A DNA stretch of 47,791 bases from Pigoraptor chileana (Eukaryota; Opisthokonta; Filasterea): contig CALSCR010003308.1 in NCBI GenBank assembly GCA_943704495.1, forward strand, positions 1 through 47,791. Reading direction: 5' to 3'. Below are positions 36,583 through 47,791 of the stretch, piece after piece. The translations under genes and the position numbers were made by a program. The notes below the pieces were generated by a model, which did not search any database, was not told the DNA's origin, and saw only the letters and a program-made list of their open reading frames with translations. Positions within the stretch are counted from its first letter, which is position 1, and every line of letters starts with the position of its first letter.

Positions 36583-37339
36583 CGGCGTGCACTTTATTTT
36601 CCGTTGTGGTTTTGTGTGTGTGTTATTCGTGGTTGTTTCGCGTGTTTGTTTGTTGGTTCGCTGGCTTTTGTTTTTTTGCTGCATGCTGTTGTTGTTGTTG
36701 GTTGGCTTTGTTTACTGTACGAGGGAGTCTTACTCTTCTTCCTTCTCTCTCTTGGCGGGTTGAGTTGGTTATTTGCCATCAAGATTTAATTTTGACAAAC
36801 AGTATCAAAGCGAAACAAAACGACGAAAGTTGCAAACCACTCTTTGCACGGAAACACCATCCGCTTGAGCTCGCTAGAAAGGAGGGGGGGTGCACATGGC
36901 ATGTCCATTGGTTATAAAAGTGCGATGGAACGATGGAACGCAGTCGGGATGCTGTGAAGGGCGACAGAGCACGTGGTCAGCAACATAATGATTGTATTCA
37001 CGCACACTCCATTAACAGCTTTTTTTTTGCAGACCAAAGCACACACACACAAGAAGGGTTGATTGAGTCAGCGTCAGCGTGCGAAATACATGTACAATGT
37101 ACAGTGAGTTGTGTAACACCCCGCTGCGAGCTGACGCGTGGGCGAGGGTGGCAGCATCAACAGAAACAGCCCCATGTCCCACCGCACATAAACACACTCT
37201 CTCTTGTTTGTTGAGTGTTTTTATCCCTTTGGTCATTCGTTTTGGCAATCAAGCCAAGCGATCCGGTGGATGCGCCAGATAGTCCAGTCGTCGCACGAAC
37301 AGAGTGCGTGTGCGGGTGCACGTGTGGGGGACGACTACT
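36583..37339. other. Convergent 3' spacer (RBCC / Trm9)
   Basis: About 0.75 kb with no credible coding frame. Both 3' UTRs are expected here. The left third is rich in GTTTGTTTGTT-type sequence. No repeat family or RNA gene recognised. Confidence 0.5.
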
Positions 37340-38650
37340 TCATCGGGATACCTTCTCTGCAATGCAGTACCAGTTCTCGTGGTCGAATCCACTCGACACG
37401 ATTTGCAGTCCACACGCGGCGTCGTCGACCATCGACTCTAGCTCGCCCTGTCTGAACAGGTGATAGTAACGCTGATACACAGCCGCCTTAGATCCGCCGA
37501 TTGGATGGGCAGAGTGTGCAGAGAATCCCGCTGCTGCCGGCGTCACAATAGTGTGGCCCGTGGAGTCTGGTTCTCGAATGTCTGTCGATTGCGGAGGGAT
37601 GGACACGCCCACAGTTGCTTTCAATGCGTCGTCTGACGGCGCTGCGACCACCGAGTTATCGTGAATGGGAGCGGATTGCGAGGGAGGTATTGCAGGCAAC
37701 AAAGGCGTCGTTGATGGAGTTGTCGATTGTGGCGGTTGTACGGATGGCGCCTCTGAAAAGGCGGTGGCGTATCCCTTTTGCAGATGCCACGGTATAAGAA
37801 CATCCTGAGCATCGTTCATCCCGTGCTTGTTCTGCTCGTATGCCCACACAAAAATGAGAATGCGACCGCCGCAACGCACAATGCGCGCCATCTCCCGCAC
37901 GGCCCGCACTCGCCGCTCCCGCGTGGCGAGATGGTGAATCACGGCGATTGAGATGGCGGCGTCGAAGGATGCGTCTCTGTACGGTAGAGAGAGGTTGTCG
38001 CAGACGAGTGCGTCGTACCCACGCGACGTGCACAGCCCCACAAGCGCATCGCTTCTGTCCGATCCGTGGGCATACACACGATCAGATGCAATTCCAAGGT
38101 ACTTTCCGTTACCGCATCCAATATCGGCGATTGCAGACCCAATGGAAAGGCACTCGATGAAATCGCGGACGATGGGCCACGGGCTGTGCCGTGTGTGGCT
38201 GAAATGATCTGCAATCGCATTGTATACGCCGTGAACGTACGTGTCCTCCACAACCGCCGGGGAGGCCAATTGCTGCGCATTCGCTTCACCGTCGCCCCCA
38301 ATAAGTGCAGTCGAGAGGGGCACTGTTGGTAATCGCACTGCATCTGCCGCATTGTGTGCATCGTGGGCACGTGCATTTTGTCGCGCACGCGCCTTTGCAT
38401 CTTTTCGACGTGTCTTTTTGTCGTTCTTGGAGCGGCCCGCGCCCGATGCGGGCGATTCGAAAGAAACGCCGTTGATTGCACTGGCACTCCCACCATCCTC
38501 AGTGCTCCTCATTTTGTCACGCTTGCCACGTAACACGCCATGACCGACACCATTGCTGTTGTTGTTATCGTCGGAATCGGAATCGGATAGCGAAAGTTGA
38601 GGGAAATGGGAGTCCGCATCCACCACACCTGTTGCTTCTTCTTCCATCAT
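37340..38650 (-). CDS. TRM9: tRNA wobble-uridine carboxymethyl methyltransferase (Trm9 / ALKBH8 methyltransferase family)
   Basis: Methylates cm5U34 to mcm5U34 in tRNA anticodons using SAM, normally with a Trm112 partner. Intronless, 436 residues from Met at 38650 (a second Met follows at once; an in-frame Met at 38734 is less likely). The N-terminal 130 residues are acidic then Lys-rich and disordered. The catalytic domain starts near 135 with EDTYVHGVYNAIADHFSHTR, the family signature, followed by SAM motif I ADIGCGNGKYLG, then SDRSDALVGLC, YDALVCDNLSLPYRDASFDA and VIHHLATRERRVRAVREMAR. DVLIPWHLQ and YQRYYHLFRQGELE near the C-terminus are typical of Trm9. A Pro/Ser/Thr-rich insertion of about 80 residues separates these two. 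There is no AlkB or RRM domain, so it resembles stand-alone Trm9 more than full ALKBH8. Confidence 0.92.
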   Translation of the reverse strand: MMEEEATGVVDADSHFPQLSLSDSDSDDNNNSNGVGHGVLRGKRDKMRSTEDGGSASAINGVSFESPASGAGRSKNDKKTRRKDAKARARQNARAHDAHNAADAVRLPTVPLSTALIGGDGEANAQQLASPAVVEDTYVHGVYNAIADHFSHTRHSPWPIVRDFIECLSIGSAIADIGCGNGKYLGIASDRVYAHGSDRSDALVGLCTSRGYDALVCDNLSLPYRDASFDAAISIAVIHHLATRERRVRAVREMARIVRCGGRILIFVWAYEQNKHGMNDAQDVLIPWHLQKGYATAFSEAPSVQPPQSTTPSTTPLLPAIPPSQSAPIHDNSVVAAPSDDALKATVGVSIPPQSTDIREPDSTGHTIVTPAAAGFSAHSAHPIGGSKAAVYQRYYHLFRQGELESMVDDAACGLQIVSSGFDHENWYCIAEKVSR

Positions 38651-39102
38651 GGCACAATATCCGACTGTACGTCCGGTTCGAGTTCGCGTTGCACTAACAC
38701 AGGGCCGCGCAAGGCGTAGAGTATGCACATGCATATGATTTTAAGAAATGTACAACTGTGTTGTGTGTGCGATGACAGTCACCTTTGAAACAAAAAAAAC
38801 ACGTGAGACAGCAACATCACGTGACACGTTTCGTTTTGCTTCACACATTTGTTTCCTAATTGTTATAATTGTTCATTTTTTGTTGCGGGAGACGACCAGC
38901 GTCCCATTGCCATCACAGAAAAAGCGCAAAGATAACCAACAAAACCTCATTCACTCCAAAAAAAAAAAAACTGTCGATATTTTGAAAAGAAAATAGAGCG
39001 ATCCAAAGCAGACGTCGTGTTGCACTGTGACACACACCCACACACATGCCGCACACAAAAACTGCCCCTCCCCTCCCTGCCGGTTACAATTTCGTCCCAC
39101 TC
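38651..39102. promoter_or_regulatory. Spacer upstream of Trm9 with two E-box cores
   Basis: About 0.45 kb between the GH65 stop and the Trm9 start, both minus strand. CACGTG occurs at 38800-38805 and again at 38818-38823 (within ATCACGTGAC), about 150-170 bp upstream of the Trm9 start codon. An A12 run is near 38959-38970. Confidence 0.45.
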
Positions 39103-42100
39103 TCACTCGTAGCGGGACGAGTGCTCCATGTCGGATATTTTGCGCTTCCGCCTGTGCTCCGATGCACCGCCGGCGCAGTACTCCATGTAAACCACCGTGA
39201 TGAGCACGGCATGCACACCAACAACAAGCACAATGATAAGCACCATGGCAACCTGGTGATCGCGGAACAACGCCGACAGCGTCCCTCCTACATTGTCCGG
39301 TGCCTTCACCTCTTTCACCGCCACCAGTGGGAGCTGAGGTTCGTTGAATTTCGCGCCGTAAGTGAGGTCCGGCAATCGCAGTGTCGACAGAACAGACGCA
39401 TTAACTGATATGTGGATCATGCCACGCTCAAACGACAGCGAATCGCCCATTCCAATCGGAGTCACGCCCGATTGACACGCGCCCTCGCACACGTACAGCG
39501 TGGAAGGGCGGGCTGTTGCCACGCCGAGAGACTCTTGCTCCCGCAGCGTGACGGTGATCTTTGTGTCTGTGGCACTCACATCAAATACATACGAGGCGTA
39601 GCGCATGCCGAGAAGGTCGATCCCGTGCGAGGACGACGGCAGCGTGGGATGCACCCGGATGTGGTCTGCGAACACACGCACGCCGCCGTAGCCATACACA
39701 AGCGCCTGCAGAAAACCGCCGGCGCCTGGATGATGTGATTGATTGCGGGCGACACAAAAGTGCAAAAGCGAAAAAGCAGGGCGAGAGAGAGAGAGAGAGA
39801 GAGAGATGAAGTGGGCGGGAACCGTGAACACATTGCGAATTGACGGCAAGCCAGGAGAGGAAAGTTCATATAAATCACAGTGCATCTTGCATTAACGCAC
39901 CCCCCTCTCACATGCGGGTTTAGAAACAATAGACAATAAACATGCAGACGCACACAGACACATACACACAAATACACGGACACACACACACACACACACA
40001 CCAGTGAGGAAGTGCTCGCATCCCATGGCCAGCGGCATTTCGTGCCACACATTGAAACGCCCGTCGACAACCTCAAAGCTCCTCGTCAGCTGGTAGTCCG
40101 CCTCCCACTTTTCCCGCAGCGCAAGATATCCCACAGCAAACATCGACGCTGACATTGCCGGGCCCTTCCGGTCCGTCCGTTCGAGATAGTACTCGAGGTC
40201 ATGTGCACGCACCTCTGGGGGCATTGGATAAGAGAGCGGGAACCCGAGGAGGATGGCGTCGGCCTGCTTTACCTTGTGTCCGCTGTAGCCAGAGTACTCC
40301 GGATGCACCATGGTCACGCCATCGTATGGAATGACGAGCCGTTCCGCTATGGCCTTCCACCGCGATGCATCCTGGGCGTCATCGACCGCGTTGACGATTG
40401 ATTGCACTTGCGCTGTTGGTTTGTTTGTTTGGTTTGGGGTTGGTTTGTTTTTGATTGTTTTGTTTTGTTTTGTGTGTGAGTGTGAGTGTGAGTATGAGTA
40501 TTAGTATCAATGCGTGTGTGTGTGAGTATAGGAGTGCACGTGTGTGATAGGAGGTTGCAGGACGGGTATGAGGACTAGTATCAGCCTTGACACAGACATA
40601 AATTACAGATACACACACACACACACACACACATAACAGGGACACAAACCAGCAAACTCGAGTGTAATCTTTGCGATTGCGTTTGTGTACACAGAGTTGT
40701 CCACGTGCGCGGCGTATTCATCCGGGGGAACGACATCGTTAATTGCGTAGACTGGCAAGTCACCAGGGACAGGCACCTCGGTTACCTGTGTCATGAGGCA
40801 CATGCACACATCAAGACATACACGCACACACAAACAGAGAGAAAGAAGCACACATACACACATGCACAGTTTAGTTCTCAATATTTACCAAACCTAAACA
40901 AAACACTGACACACACACACACACACACATACAGCCCCATCTGACACGCACCCTGCTCGCATAAAATTGCGCCGCGCCACGCACAATGGGCCAGCCTCGC
41001 CGCCGCAGCCATTCGCTATCCAGACTCAGATAGTACTGCTGTCGCACGGCGAAGGCAATGTCACCGACGACGTGGATCTCCCCGTCCGAGTGGGCTGCAG
41101 TAATTGGTCAGAAAACACACACACACACACACACACCCAGTGAGACAATGCAAATTCCCACAATTCAGACAAAAATTCAAACGTCAAATCCAAAAGAGAC
41201 ACTGAATACCACTTCCCCCCCCCCCACCAAACTGCAATCAAATGTATACAGATGTGCAATATGCACACTAATCTCCCCTCCCCTGCTCCCACTCACTCTT
41301 TTCGGGACACACTTCAGCGCCGGTTGCTCCCGATTGCCACGGAAACATCGCGCCTTTGAACCCCATTGTCGCCGCCTTGGCCTCAGCCATATACAGGCGG
41401 TCAAAGCGATAGTCAAGCATTTTCTCGGCGAGCAGCGGGTGGAAGAGCTGCACGGCAGGTAACATCCACGTTTCAGCGTCCCAAAATACGTGCTCATTGT
41501 AGCACTGTCTGCCGCCTGCAATGCCGCCGGGAGAGATGGAATCGGCACGTGACGGAGACAGGGACGACATAATGTAATACATTGTCGAGTTGACGAGGCG
41601 ATCCAGCGACATGCCGTTCAGGGTCACGTGGTCGGGGAAGCGCACCCCGCCCCTCGACCACAGATCGGCCCATCCGCTCTCGTGCTCCCCGAGCAGGGCG
41701 CCATCGACCATACGCCGAAAGTGTTTGCGGCACAAAAACACGGCCTGTTCCGCGAGAGTGTCGGGCACAACTGCTCCACCCGCCGACGAGTCGCCACCCC
41801 CATTCGCGTTGAGCGGTTCAGCGGCAGACGGAGGACGTGGAATGTCCGCAACGACGGCGACGAGACGACGGATTGTTTCCGTGCGTCGACCGGCGACGAT
41901 TATCGAGGGTGGGATGACATTCCATGCCACTGCCACCGATGCGATGCCGGCACCCACAACCTCACCGTCGGCCACAGTGCCATACAAAACATCGACGGAA
42001 TCGACCACGGGCGTGTCCCCGCCAGGTGCTGCTCCAGCTCCTGCTGAATCCGCCGCACGTGAGGCGAGAGTGGCAATAATATCTTCAGAACGCGGTGGCG

Positions 42101-43622
42101 GCACGGCGATTTCGACGCTGACGCTTGCCTGTCGGTTGTTTATTACTCGGAGTGTGTGCGCCATAAGACCATCGATTGTGCGGTGCGCATACCTGAAGCG
42201 CGTGTTATTGATATGTGTTGGTTTTGAAGTGTGTTAAAGGTTTGTTTTGATGTGGTATGTATTGTATGTGTCTGTGTCTGTGTCTGTGTCTGTGTCTGTG
42301 TCTCTGTCTGTGTAAACGTATGTGTATGTGTATGTGTATGCGTGTGCGTGTGTAGGGGAACAGCAGCCAAACCATACGCGAGCACATGCATTGTCCGATT
42401 CCATTAAGATTTAAAATAACAACAACAACAAAACACACACACACAATTTAAAAGAAAAGTAACAGCACGACGCAACGTAGACATGCACGCACTCACCAAG
42501 TCTCCTCGACGGCAACATCATCCGCCGTGCCATCAATAAAACACGTGACCCTATTCACCAGCCCCCGCCGGATATCGAGGACCGTGGCTGTTGATAAGTA
42601 CTCCCCCATACCACCGTTGACGGTGACGGAAGTACCAAGGACGTTTGGAATGCGGGCGAGATGGCTGTGAGCGCCCTTGTGCGCATACACACCGGCAACT
42701 GCACGTACCAGGGTGGGTGGCGGGGGGGGGGGCGTTTGTCTAATTAGTCGTGTGTATGTGTGTGTTCAGCAGAAAACACATGATGTGATGGGCAAATCCG
42801 CAATACCCAAACGAGACGCACATTGACGGTCCCACGTGACCACAACAGCGATACCTCCCCCAACCAGATGTAGCAACCCATCGATAGATTAGACAACAAA
42901 CATACCGGTACATAATAGCGGCCATACGAACGCAGACACACACACACACACAAAGAAGGCCATTCTGTCGCCGATTCCCATCTCACCTTGAAAGAAGCGC
43001 GCACCGAGCGATGCCCCCACAAACCCGTTGCCGTAATATGGCAGGGGCAGCTCCTCATCGCCTGCCGAGTGAAAGTGCGTTATAAAGTTGCTCATATCGC
43101 CCGCTGCATCCTGCCAAACACGCACGGACCGAGAGAGACACTTGCGGAGTCGCTCAGGACTTGCTGCGGGTGCGCCGGTCTGATGATTCAAAAGGTGAAT
43201 TCAAAATGACAAACGTGTCGGCATGGTTGTGTCTCCAATTAAACTGATTGATCACAAGCGTATAAAGCAGAACATAGTAACACACACAACTATGGTTGAT
43301 AAAAGGATATTTGTTGCACATTACTTGCAGAACCCGTTTTCAAACCCGATCGGCGATCGCGAGAGACGATAAATACACAGGCAAATTTACAGGACATAGG
43401 AGCAGCAACATGAAAACACGCCCGCACCTTTCCATCGGAGTCAACAACCTCCCCGTGCGCTATCACGTGTGAGAAGAACATCTTCGCCGTGACAAACACG
43501 GACACCAGTAGCAAAATCAACAAGATCTGCCGTCGTGCAGTGTTGAGCCCGCACACCGCCAGGAGGGCATCGGCATGACGCCTCACAAATGCGGCGGGGA
43601 CGCGAAATAAACCAAACGCCAT
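39103..43622 (-). CDS. Membrane-anchored glycoside hydrolase family 65 (acid trehalase-like / ATHL1-PGGHG type)
   Basis: GH65 enzymes act on alpha-glucosides such as trehalose or glucosyl-galactosyl-hydroxylysine. Eight exons (transcript order): 43428-43622, 42987-43179, 42497-42698, 41297-42192, 40952-41094, 40650-40785, 40002-40412, 39103-39725; 932 residues, all frame-consistent. An N-terminal TM anchor at about 32-50 (ILLILLLVSVFVTAKMFF) follows a basic stretch. The N-terminal GH65 domain has YYGNGFVGASLGARFF and VAGVYAHKGAHSHLARIPN. The catalytic domain has NEHVFWDAETWMLPAVQLFHP, GFKGAMFPWQSGATGAEVCP, SDGEIHVVGDIAFAV and PPDEYAAHVDNSVYTNAIAK. A second TM helix lies near the C-terminus (about 881-905, VAMVLIIVLVVGVHAVLITV), then a basic tail. 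Substrate cannot be decided from sequence. The only in-frame ATG upstream of the TM is at 43622. Confidence 0.92.
42262..42350. repeat. GTCTGT / GTATGT repeat block in a GH65-gene intron
   Basis: TGTGTC and TGTGTA-type repeats on the plus strand; in the minus-strand transcript they read CA-rich. The same intron (42193-42496) has a plus-strand CA run at about 42433-42446 next to the donor, so UG and CA tracts face each other within one intron. Confidence 0.75.
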
Positions 43623-44877
43623 TTGCACTCCGCAACTCCGACGGAGACGATCGCGGATGCGCAAGAAGGCAGCACGTATACGCACTCCACCGAGGCCTCC
43701 GCCGCCCCCTCGGAAAGGCCGGGGGGGTTGGTTGGCGGATGATTCCAAACGATGCAGGGTGCCGCGATTCTCCTTTACAATTCCTTTACGACAAGATGCA
43801 GCCACAAAAACGTCTCCGATCGCAATCTAGCTATACCAAGAGTACTATTCTGAATAGGATGCGCGCGAGTCTCCGGTTTGAATTAGTGATGTACTTCAAA
43901 GCGCCGACAGGCATTGTTGAACAGTTTTTCCCACCGCACGAATAACAACAGAAGGGGTTGTTTTTGTGTGATGCAAGTACCGAACCCTCCTTTGCTTACT
44001 ATAATAAACGACCAATAATGTGCCCGTTGATACTAATTGTGCGTGCGATGCATATAAAAGGACTCTGCGGAACTCCAGGGAACCAGGAACAAAGTATGGA
44101 TGGACATTTAAGCACGGCGGGAAGAATGGGCGCTAATTCAAAGACGCAACATACATACCATCCGCTGCGTAACAAGCGAGATGTCGGAACAGGGAGGCAT
44201 TGTCACGTGACTAAATTGAGGCGTCTATGTCACGTGACTTTGCGTGAAACACATCCGGGTGCCGGGACCACATGTGTGTGTGGGCCGACACAATAATTAT
44301 TTGGTTTAATTTATTGATGAACTAAAGCATGCAAATGTGATACTTAGTAATATTTATTGAAATTTATTCGGTTGGGGTATCGGTCGGTGTGCCGATAGTG
44401 CCCATCACTTTCGGCGCACATGCATGAGTGTGTGAGTGTGTGTGTGTCGGTGTGTGTGTGCGTGTGTGGTCTATTGGCATCTTTCTTTCCCCTTTGCTTC
44501 TCGGTATTCGTTCCACCAATGCCATTGACAGGACGAGTGTTAGCCCTCTGGTTGTGTGATTGCGAGTGACTGCGCACGGTTGCTGTTTGTGCATCTTTTG
44601 CCTCCTCGATTGGGCCCCTTTGTTGGATGCTGTTCATTGCGTCATAAGAGGGAGATGTGCGTCCATTAGTTAGAAGCACACGTAACATCCCTTACTGCAA
44701 GCTATAGCCATTGCCCGTATACGCACTACCGAGATTCGACAATTTACTAAACCGACTGCAACTGTTCTTTTCGTATTCGCGCTCGTCGGCATAGGCGTCA
44801 TCAACCTATCGCGCGCCCGCTAATTTGGTGTCGACTCTATACATTTAGTCTTAAACTCCAGCACACAGCTGGCAGCC
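43623..44877. promoter_or_regulatory. Divergent intergenic region (GH65 / eIF2 gamma) with two GTCACGTGAC palindromes
   Basis: About 1.25 kb. The 10-bp palindrome GTCACGTGAC occurs at 44202-44211 and 44229-44238, 27 bp apart. This is an extended E-box of the kind bound by bHLH-zip factors. A minus-strand frame at 44344-44688 (115 codons, ends in translated CA repeat) could hold a small gene, but it has no recognisable motif and I give it low weight. TG-rich repeat is at 44420-44466. Confidence 0.5.
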
Positions 44878-47712
44878 ATGACGGACAATCAGAAGGAGCA
44901 GGGGTGAGCACGATGGCGTATGCATTGCGATGCGATTTTTATTATTTGATTGGTTCCAGTGTCAGCTAGTGTTCACGCGATTGGGAAATATTTGCGAGGA
45001 TTAGGAGGGGTAAAGGGAGCACTGGTGATCGAAACCTTAGTGATGGTTGAACGAAAGATGTGCGCCGAGACCAGTGTAATCTATTCCAACGACGGCCTAT
45101 CATGTTGTCACTCTCCACTTCCGTTTCGTTGTAACACACACTCTCTCACACAAACACACACGCACACACATATACACACGCTCGCGCGAGCAGGCAACCC
45201 CAGCTCCTGAAGCAGGATCTTGCCTCACTCAAAGTGGAGGCGCTTAATCCTCTCACACCCGAGGTCATCAGCCGACAGGCCACAATCAATATTGGTGCGT
45301 GGTGGTTGCGTGTTCAAATAGTGTGCCCATTGTGAATCGTGACACTATATTGGTTATTTTATTGGATTGGCTGGCCATGCCGAGCTGGCTGATTGCCGTC
45401 ACAATCATTTGTCTATCGAGGCAGACACCATTGTTTATCCTCAACGTGTCCCACGGGGATCCATGAGTGGTACTTGCCGTCTCTCCCTCCCACGGGGTGC
45501 AGATTGCATGGGCACGCGCAAGACGTTTAGTTGAATCTTACATATCTCTGACGGATGCACACCGAAGGGCAACCAAGCCAACCATGGCACTGTCTGCGTG
45601 AGCACGCACTCAATGAAACCAACACACACTCACTTTGTAGGTACCATCGGTCACGTGGCCCACGGAAAGTCGACGGTTGTCAAGGCTTTGTCCGGTGTCC
45701 AGACTGTGCGCTTTAAGAATGAGCTCGAGCGTAACATCACCATTAAGCTCGGATATGCCAATGCAAAGGTGCGTGTGTCTGTGTGTGTGTGTGTGAATTT
45801 TTTTTTTTTGGGGGGGGGGGGGCAATGGCAAGGGACCAGGGATCTTTTATGGATCATTCCATTGTTGTTGCATTGTCTCGTGAACTTGGCCTATAATGCA
45901 TTCGTTGTGGTGAGGTGGCAGTTATGGTCAGTCCAGACGGATGTGTACATGTAAAGGATTACCGAGGACTCCCAATGACTTTTTGCTGTTTGTTGTTGTT
46001 GTTGTTCTGTTTGTTGCTTTGTAAAGATCTTCAAGTGCGACAATCCCGGGTGCCCACGCCCGGCATGCTACCGGTCGTATGGAAGCTCCAAGGAGGACAA
46101 GTTCCCCTGCGACCGCGTGGGCTGCACCGGCAAGATGAGCTTGGAGCGGTGAGGGCATGTCGGCTTTAACCTTCGACAGTGCACATGACGTGGGATGTGA
46201 CGGAATTCGTTCCATTGTTTTCTTTTGCTGGTGAATGGCATTTGACTGTCCACCTCTCTAGATCTTGTTTGAAAAATGTGAAGTGTGGCGGGTGCGAATG
46301 ACAAGGGGCTATGTCGTGTCTTGTAAGAGGATACATGTTTGCTTCTTTTTTGTTTTTGTTTGTTTGTTCCACTCTTTTTTCGCTTTCTCACAAATACACA
46401 CAACACACAACACACAACACACAGCCACGTGTCGTTTGTCGACTGCCCAGGACACGACATTCTGATGGCCACTATGCTCAACGGAGCCGCCGTCATGGAC
46501 GCCGCGCTCCTTCTCATTGCTGGCAACGAGTCTTGCCCGCAGCCACAGACATCCGAGCATCTTGCCGCCATTGAAATCATGAAGCTCAAGCACATTATTA
46601 TTCTCCAGAACAAGATTGATCTTGTCAAGCAGTCGCAAGCTGAGGAGCAGTACCAGGAGATCATCAGCTTTGTGAAGGGTGCGTTGCAATACACGTCTTT
46701 GGCTGTTTGTTTGAATGCCGAGAATGCCATAGAGTAATGAGTGTGTGGGGATTCGTGTGAGTGTGCGTGAATGGGGTTTGTGTGTGAGTGGGCTCTGTGT
46801 GATGGGTTGCGTGTGCGATAGATAGCCTTCGCGCCTTTTTCTTTTGCTCGTATCACGATTGCGTGCTGTCTTTTGTTTATTTGTTTGTTTGTGTGTTTTT
46901 TTTCTATTCTTTGTTTCAGGCACCGTCGCCGAGAATGCTCCCGTCGTCCCCATCTCGGCACAGCTCAAGCACAACATTGAGTGCGTCTGCGAATACATTG
47001 TGAAGAAGATCCCCATCCCCGTCCGAGACTTCACATCCACGCCCCGCCTCATTGTCATTCGCTCTTTTGACGTCAACAAGCCCGGATGCGAGGTTGACAA
47101 CCTCCGGGGTGGCGTTGCCGGTGGATCGATTCTCAGGGGTGTGCTTACGGTGAGTCACTTTTTGTTTGCGGGACAGAGAGATAAAGACATAGAGAGACTG
47201 TGAGACATGCAGACTTGCAGACTTGCAGACTTGCAGACATGCAGACTTGCAGACATGCAGACTGCACACAGACGAAGGTCCAATTATTTCTGTTCATTTC
47301 TGTTGTGTATTGAATGCTGCTGTGCGTGGTTTACGTGCCTTGTTACTATCTTCCTTCTTCCTGTTGCGTGCAAAGAAAGCTGAAAGTGCGGATATGTTTG
47401 TTTGGTAGATTGGATCACCTTACACGCCACACGGCACATGGCTTTTAAGTTGTTCAGCACATCGGAGCGGACGCTAATGCAATTGAGTCTCCTTTTTTGG
47501 TGTGTTTTTATTAACTTCTTAATGTTCGGATTGTTTGTTTGTTTGTTGCTCTTTTCCCGATGCTTAGCTTGGACAAGAGGTCGAGGTGCGGCCTGGCATT
47601 GTCTCAAAGGACGCCGAGGGCAAGCTCAAGTGCACACCCATTCGGTCGCGCGTCGTCTCGCTCTACACTGAGCAAAACGACCTCCAGTTTGCCGTGCCAG
47701 GAGGACTCATTG
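44878..47712 (+). CDS. EIF2S3: Translation initiation factor eIF2 gamma subunit (3' end outside window)
   Basis: GTPase subunit of eIF2 that carries initiator Met-tRNA to the 40S ribosome. Visible exons: 44878-44903, 45194-45294, 45641-45768, 46027-46148, 46425-46678, 46920-47149, 47568-47712; the last ends at a GTGGGT donor, so coding continues beyond the window. The N-terminus reads [19 protein letters not shown]-domain motifs: P-loop [10 protein letters not shown]3 DCPGHD, G4 NKID, G5 SAQ. The zinc-ribbon insertion of this family is present ([18 protein letters not shown]). Domain II starts with [21 protein letters not shown] and reaches [14 protein letters not shown]. About 335 residues are visible of roughly 460-470. 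Every splice falls in frame and restores conserved sequence. Confidence 0.96.
45798..45822. repeat. T12-G13 homopolymer junction in an eIF2 gamma intron
   Basis: A run of 12 T is followed directly by 13 G, just after a TG-rich stretch next to the donor at 45769. Such tracts are prone to slippage and sequencing error. Confidence 0.8.
47209..47263 (+). repeat. 8-bp minisatellite GCAGACTT / GCAGACAT
   Basis: About seven consecutive 8-bp units (third and last bases of variation limited to TT or AT ends) inside the eIF2 gamma intron 47150-47567. Confidence 0.85.
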
Positions 47713-47791
47713 GTGGGTGCTAATTCGTGCTCTGTGTGGGGTTATTGGTCGTCGACACGTGCGCATGCGTTTGTTTGTTTGTCATTGAGTG

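Noticed and set aside
44344-44688. Small minus-strand gene upstream of eIF2 gamma
   Set aside because: The frame is polar, ends in translated CA repeat and has no recognisable motif or clear splice partner; noted only as a low-weight possibility in the spacer.

Overview
This is nuclear DNA from a small-genome, intron-bearing eukaryote. Twelve protein-coding genes are well supported and one more is unresolved. Genes lie on both strands, mostly 0.4-1.7 kb apart. Introns are GT-AG, the code is standard (TAA, TAG and TGA all used), and introns and spacers are full of (CA)n/(TG)n microsatellites. I saw no tRNA, rRNA, transposon ORF, CRISPR or bacterial feature. A Crk-type SH2-SH3-SH3 adaptor, a RING/B-box/coiled-coil (TRIM-like) protein, a RasGEF, tandem-PH proteins and a Kazal/TIL/VWC membrane protein suggest a unicellular relative of animals (Holozoa) or a nearby lineage such as apusomonads. 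That placement is inference.

Layout, left to right: 3' part of a peroxisomal carnitine octanoyltransferase-like gene (+, 165-2017); pyroglutamyl-peptidase I (-, 2574-3224); Pur-alpha-like protein (-, 3631-4733); intronless PH/RasGEF protein (+, 6407-9460); 12-exon coiled-coil/UIM/tandem-PH protein (-, 10700-16912); unidentified Gln-rich gene (+, about 17539-19282); 11-exon Crk-like adaptor (-, 20925-24397); intronless unknown protein (-, 25281-27098); Kazal/VWC/TIL type I membrane protein (-, 27624-30016); RBCC protein (+, 31674-36582); Trm9-type tRNA methyltransferase (-, 37340-38650); two-TM GH65 acid-trehalase-like enzyme (-, 39103-43622); 5' part of eIF2 gamma (+, 44878 to the right edge).

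I rebuilt exon chains by hand: each junction keeps the frame and restores conserved motifs across the splice. The genes look independently transcribed, not a pathway cluster. A loose theme is signalling (RasGEF, PH/UIM, Crk, RBCC) with housekeeping genes at the edges. The most interesting items are the Crk adaptor, the UIM plus tandem-PH protein, the RBCC protein with Asp at RING ligand position 6, intron repeats that often place UG near the donor and CA or CU near the acceptor, and a 30-bp element present twice at 29/30 identity.
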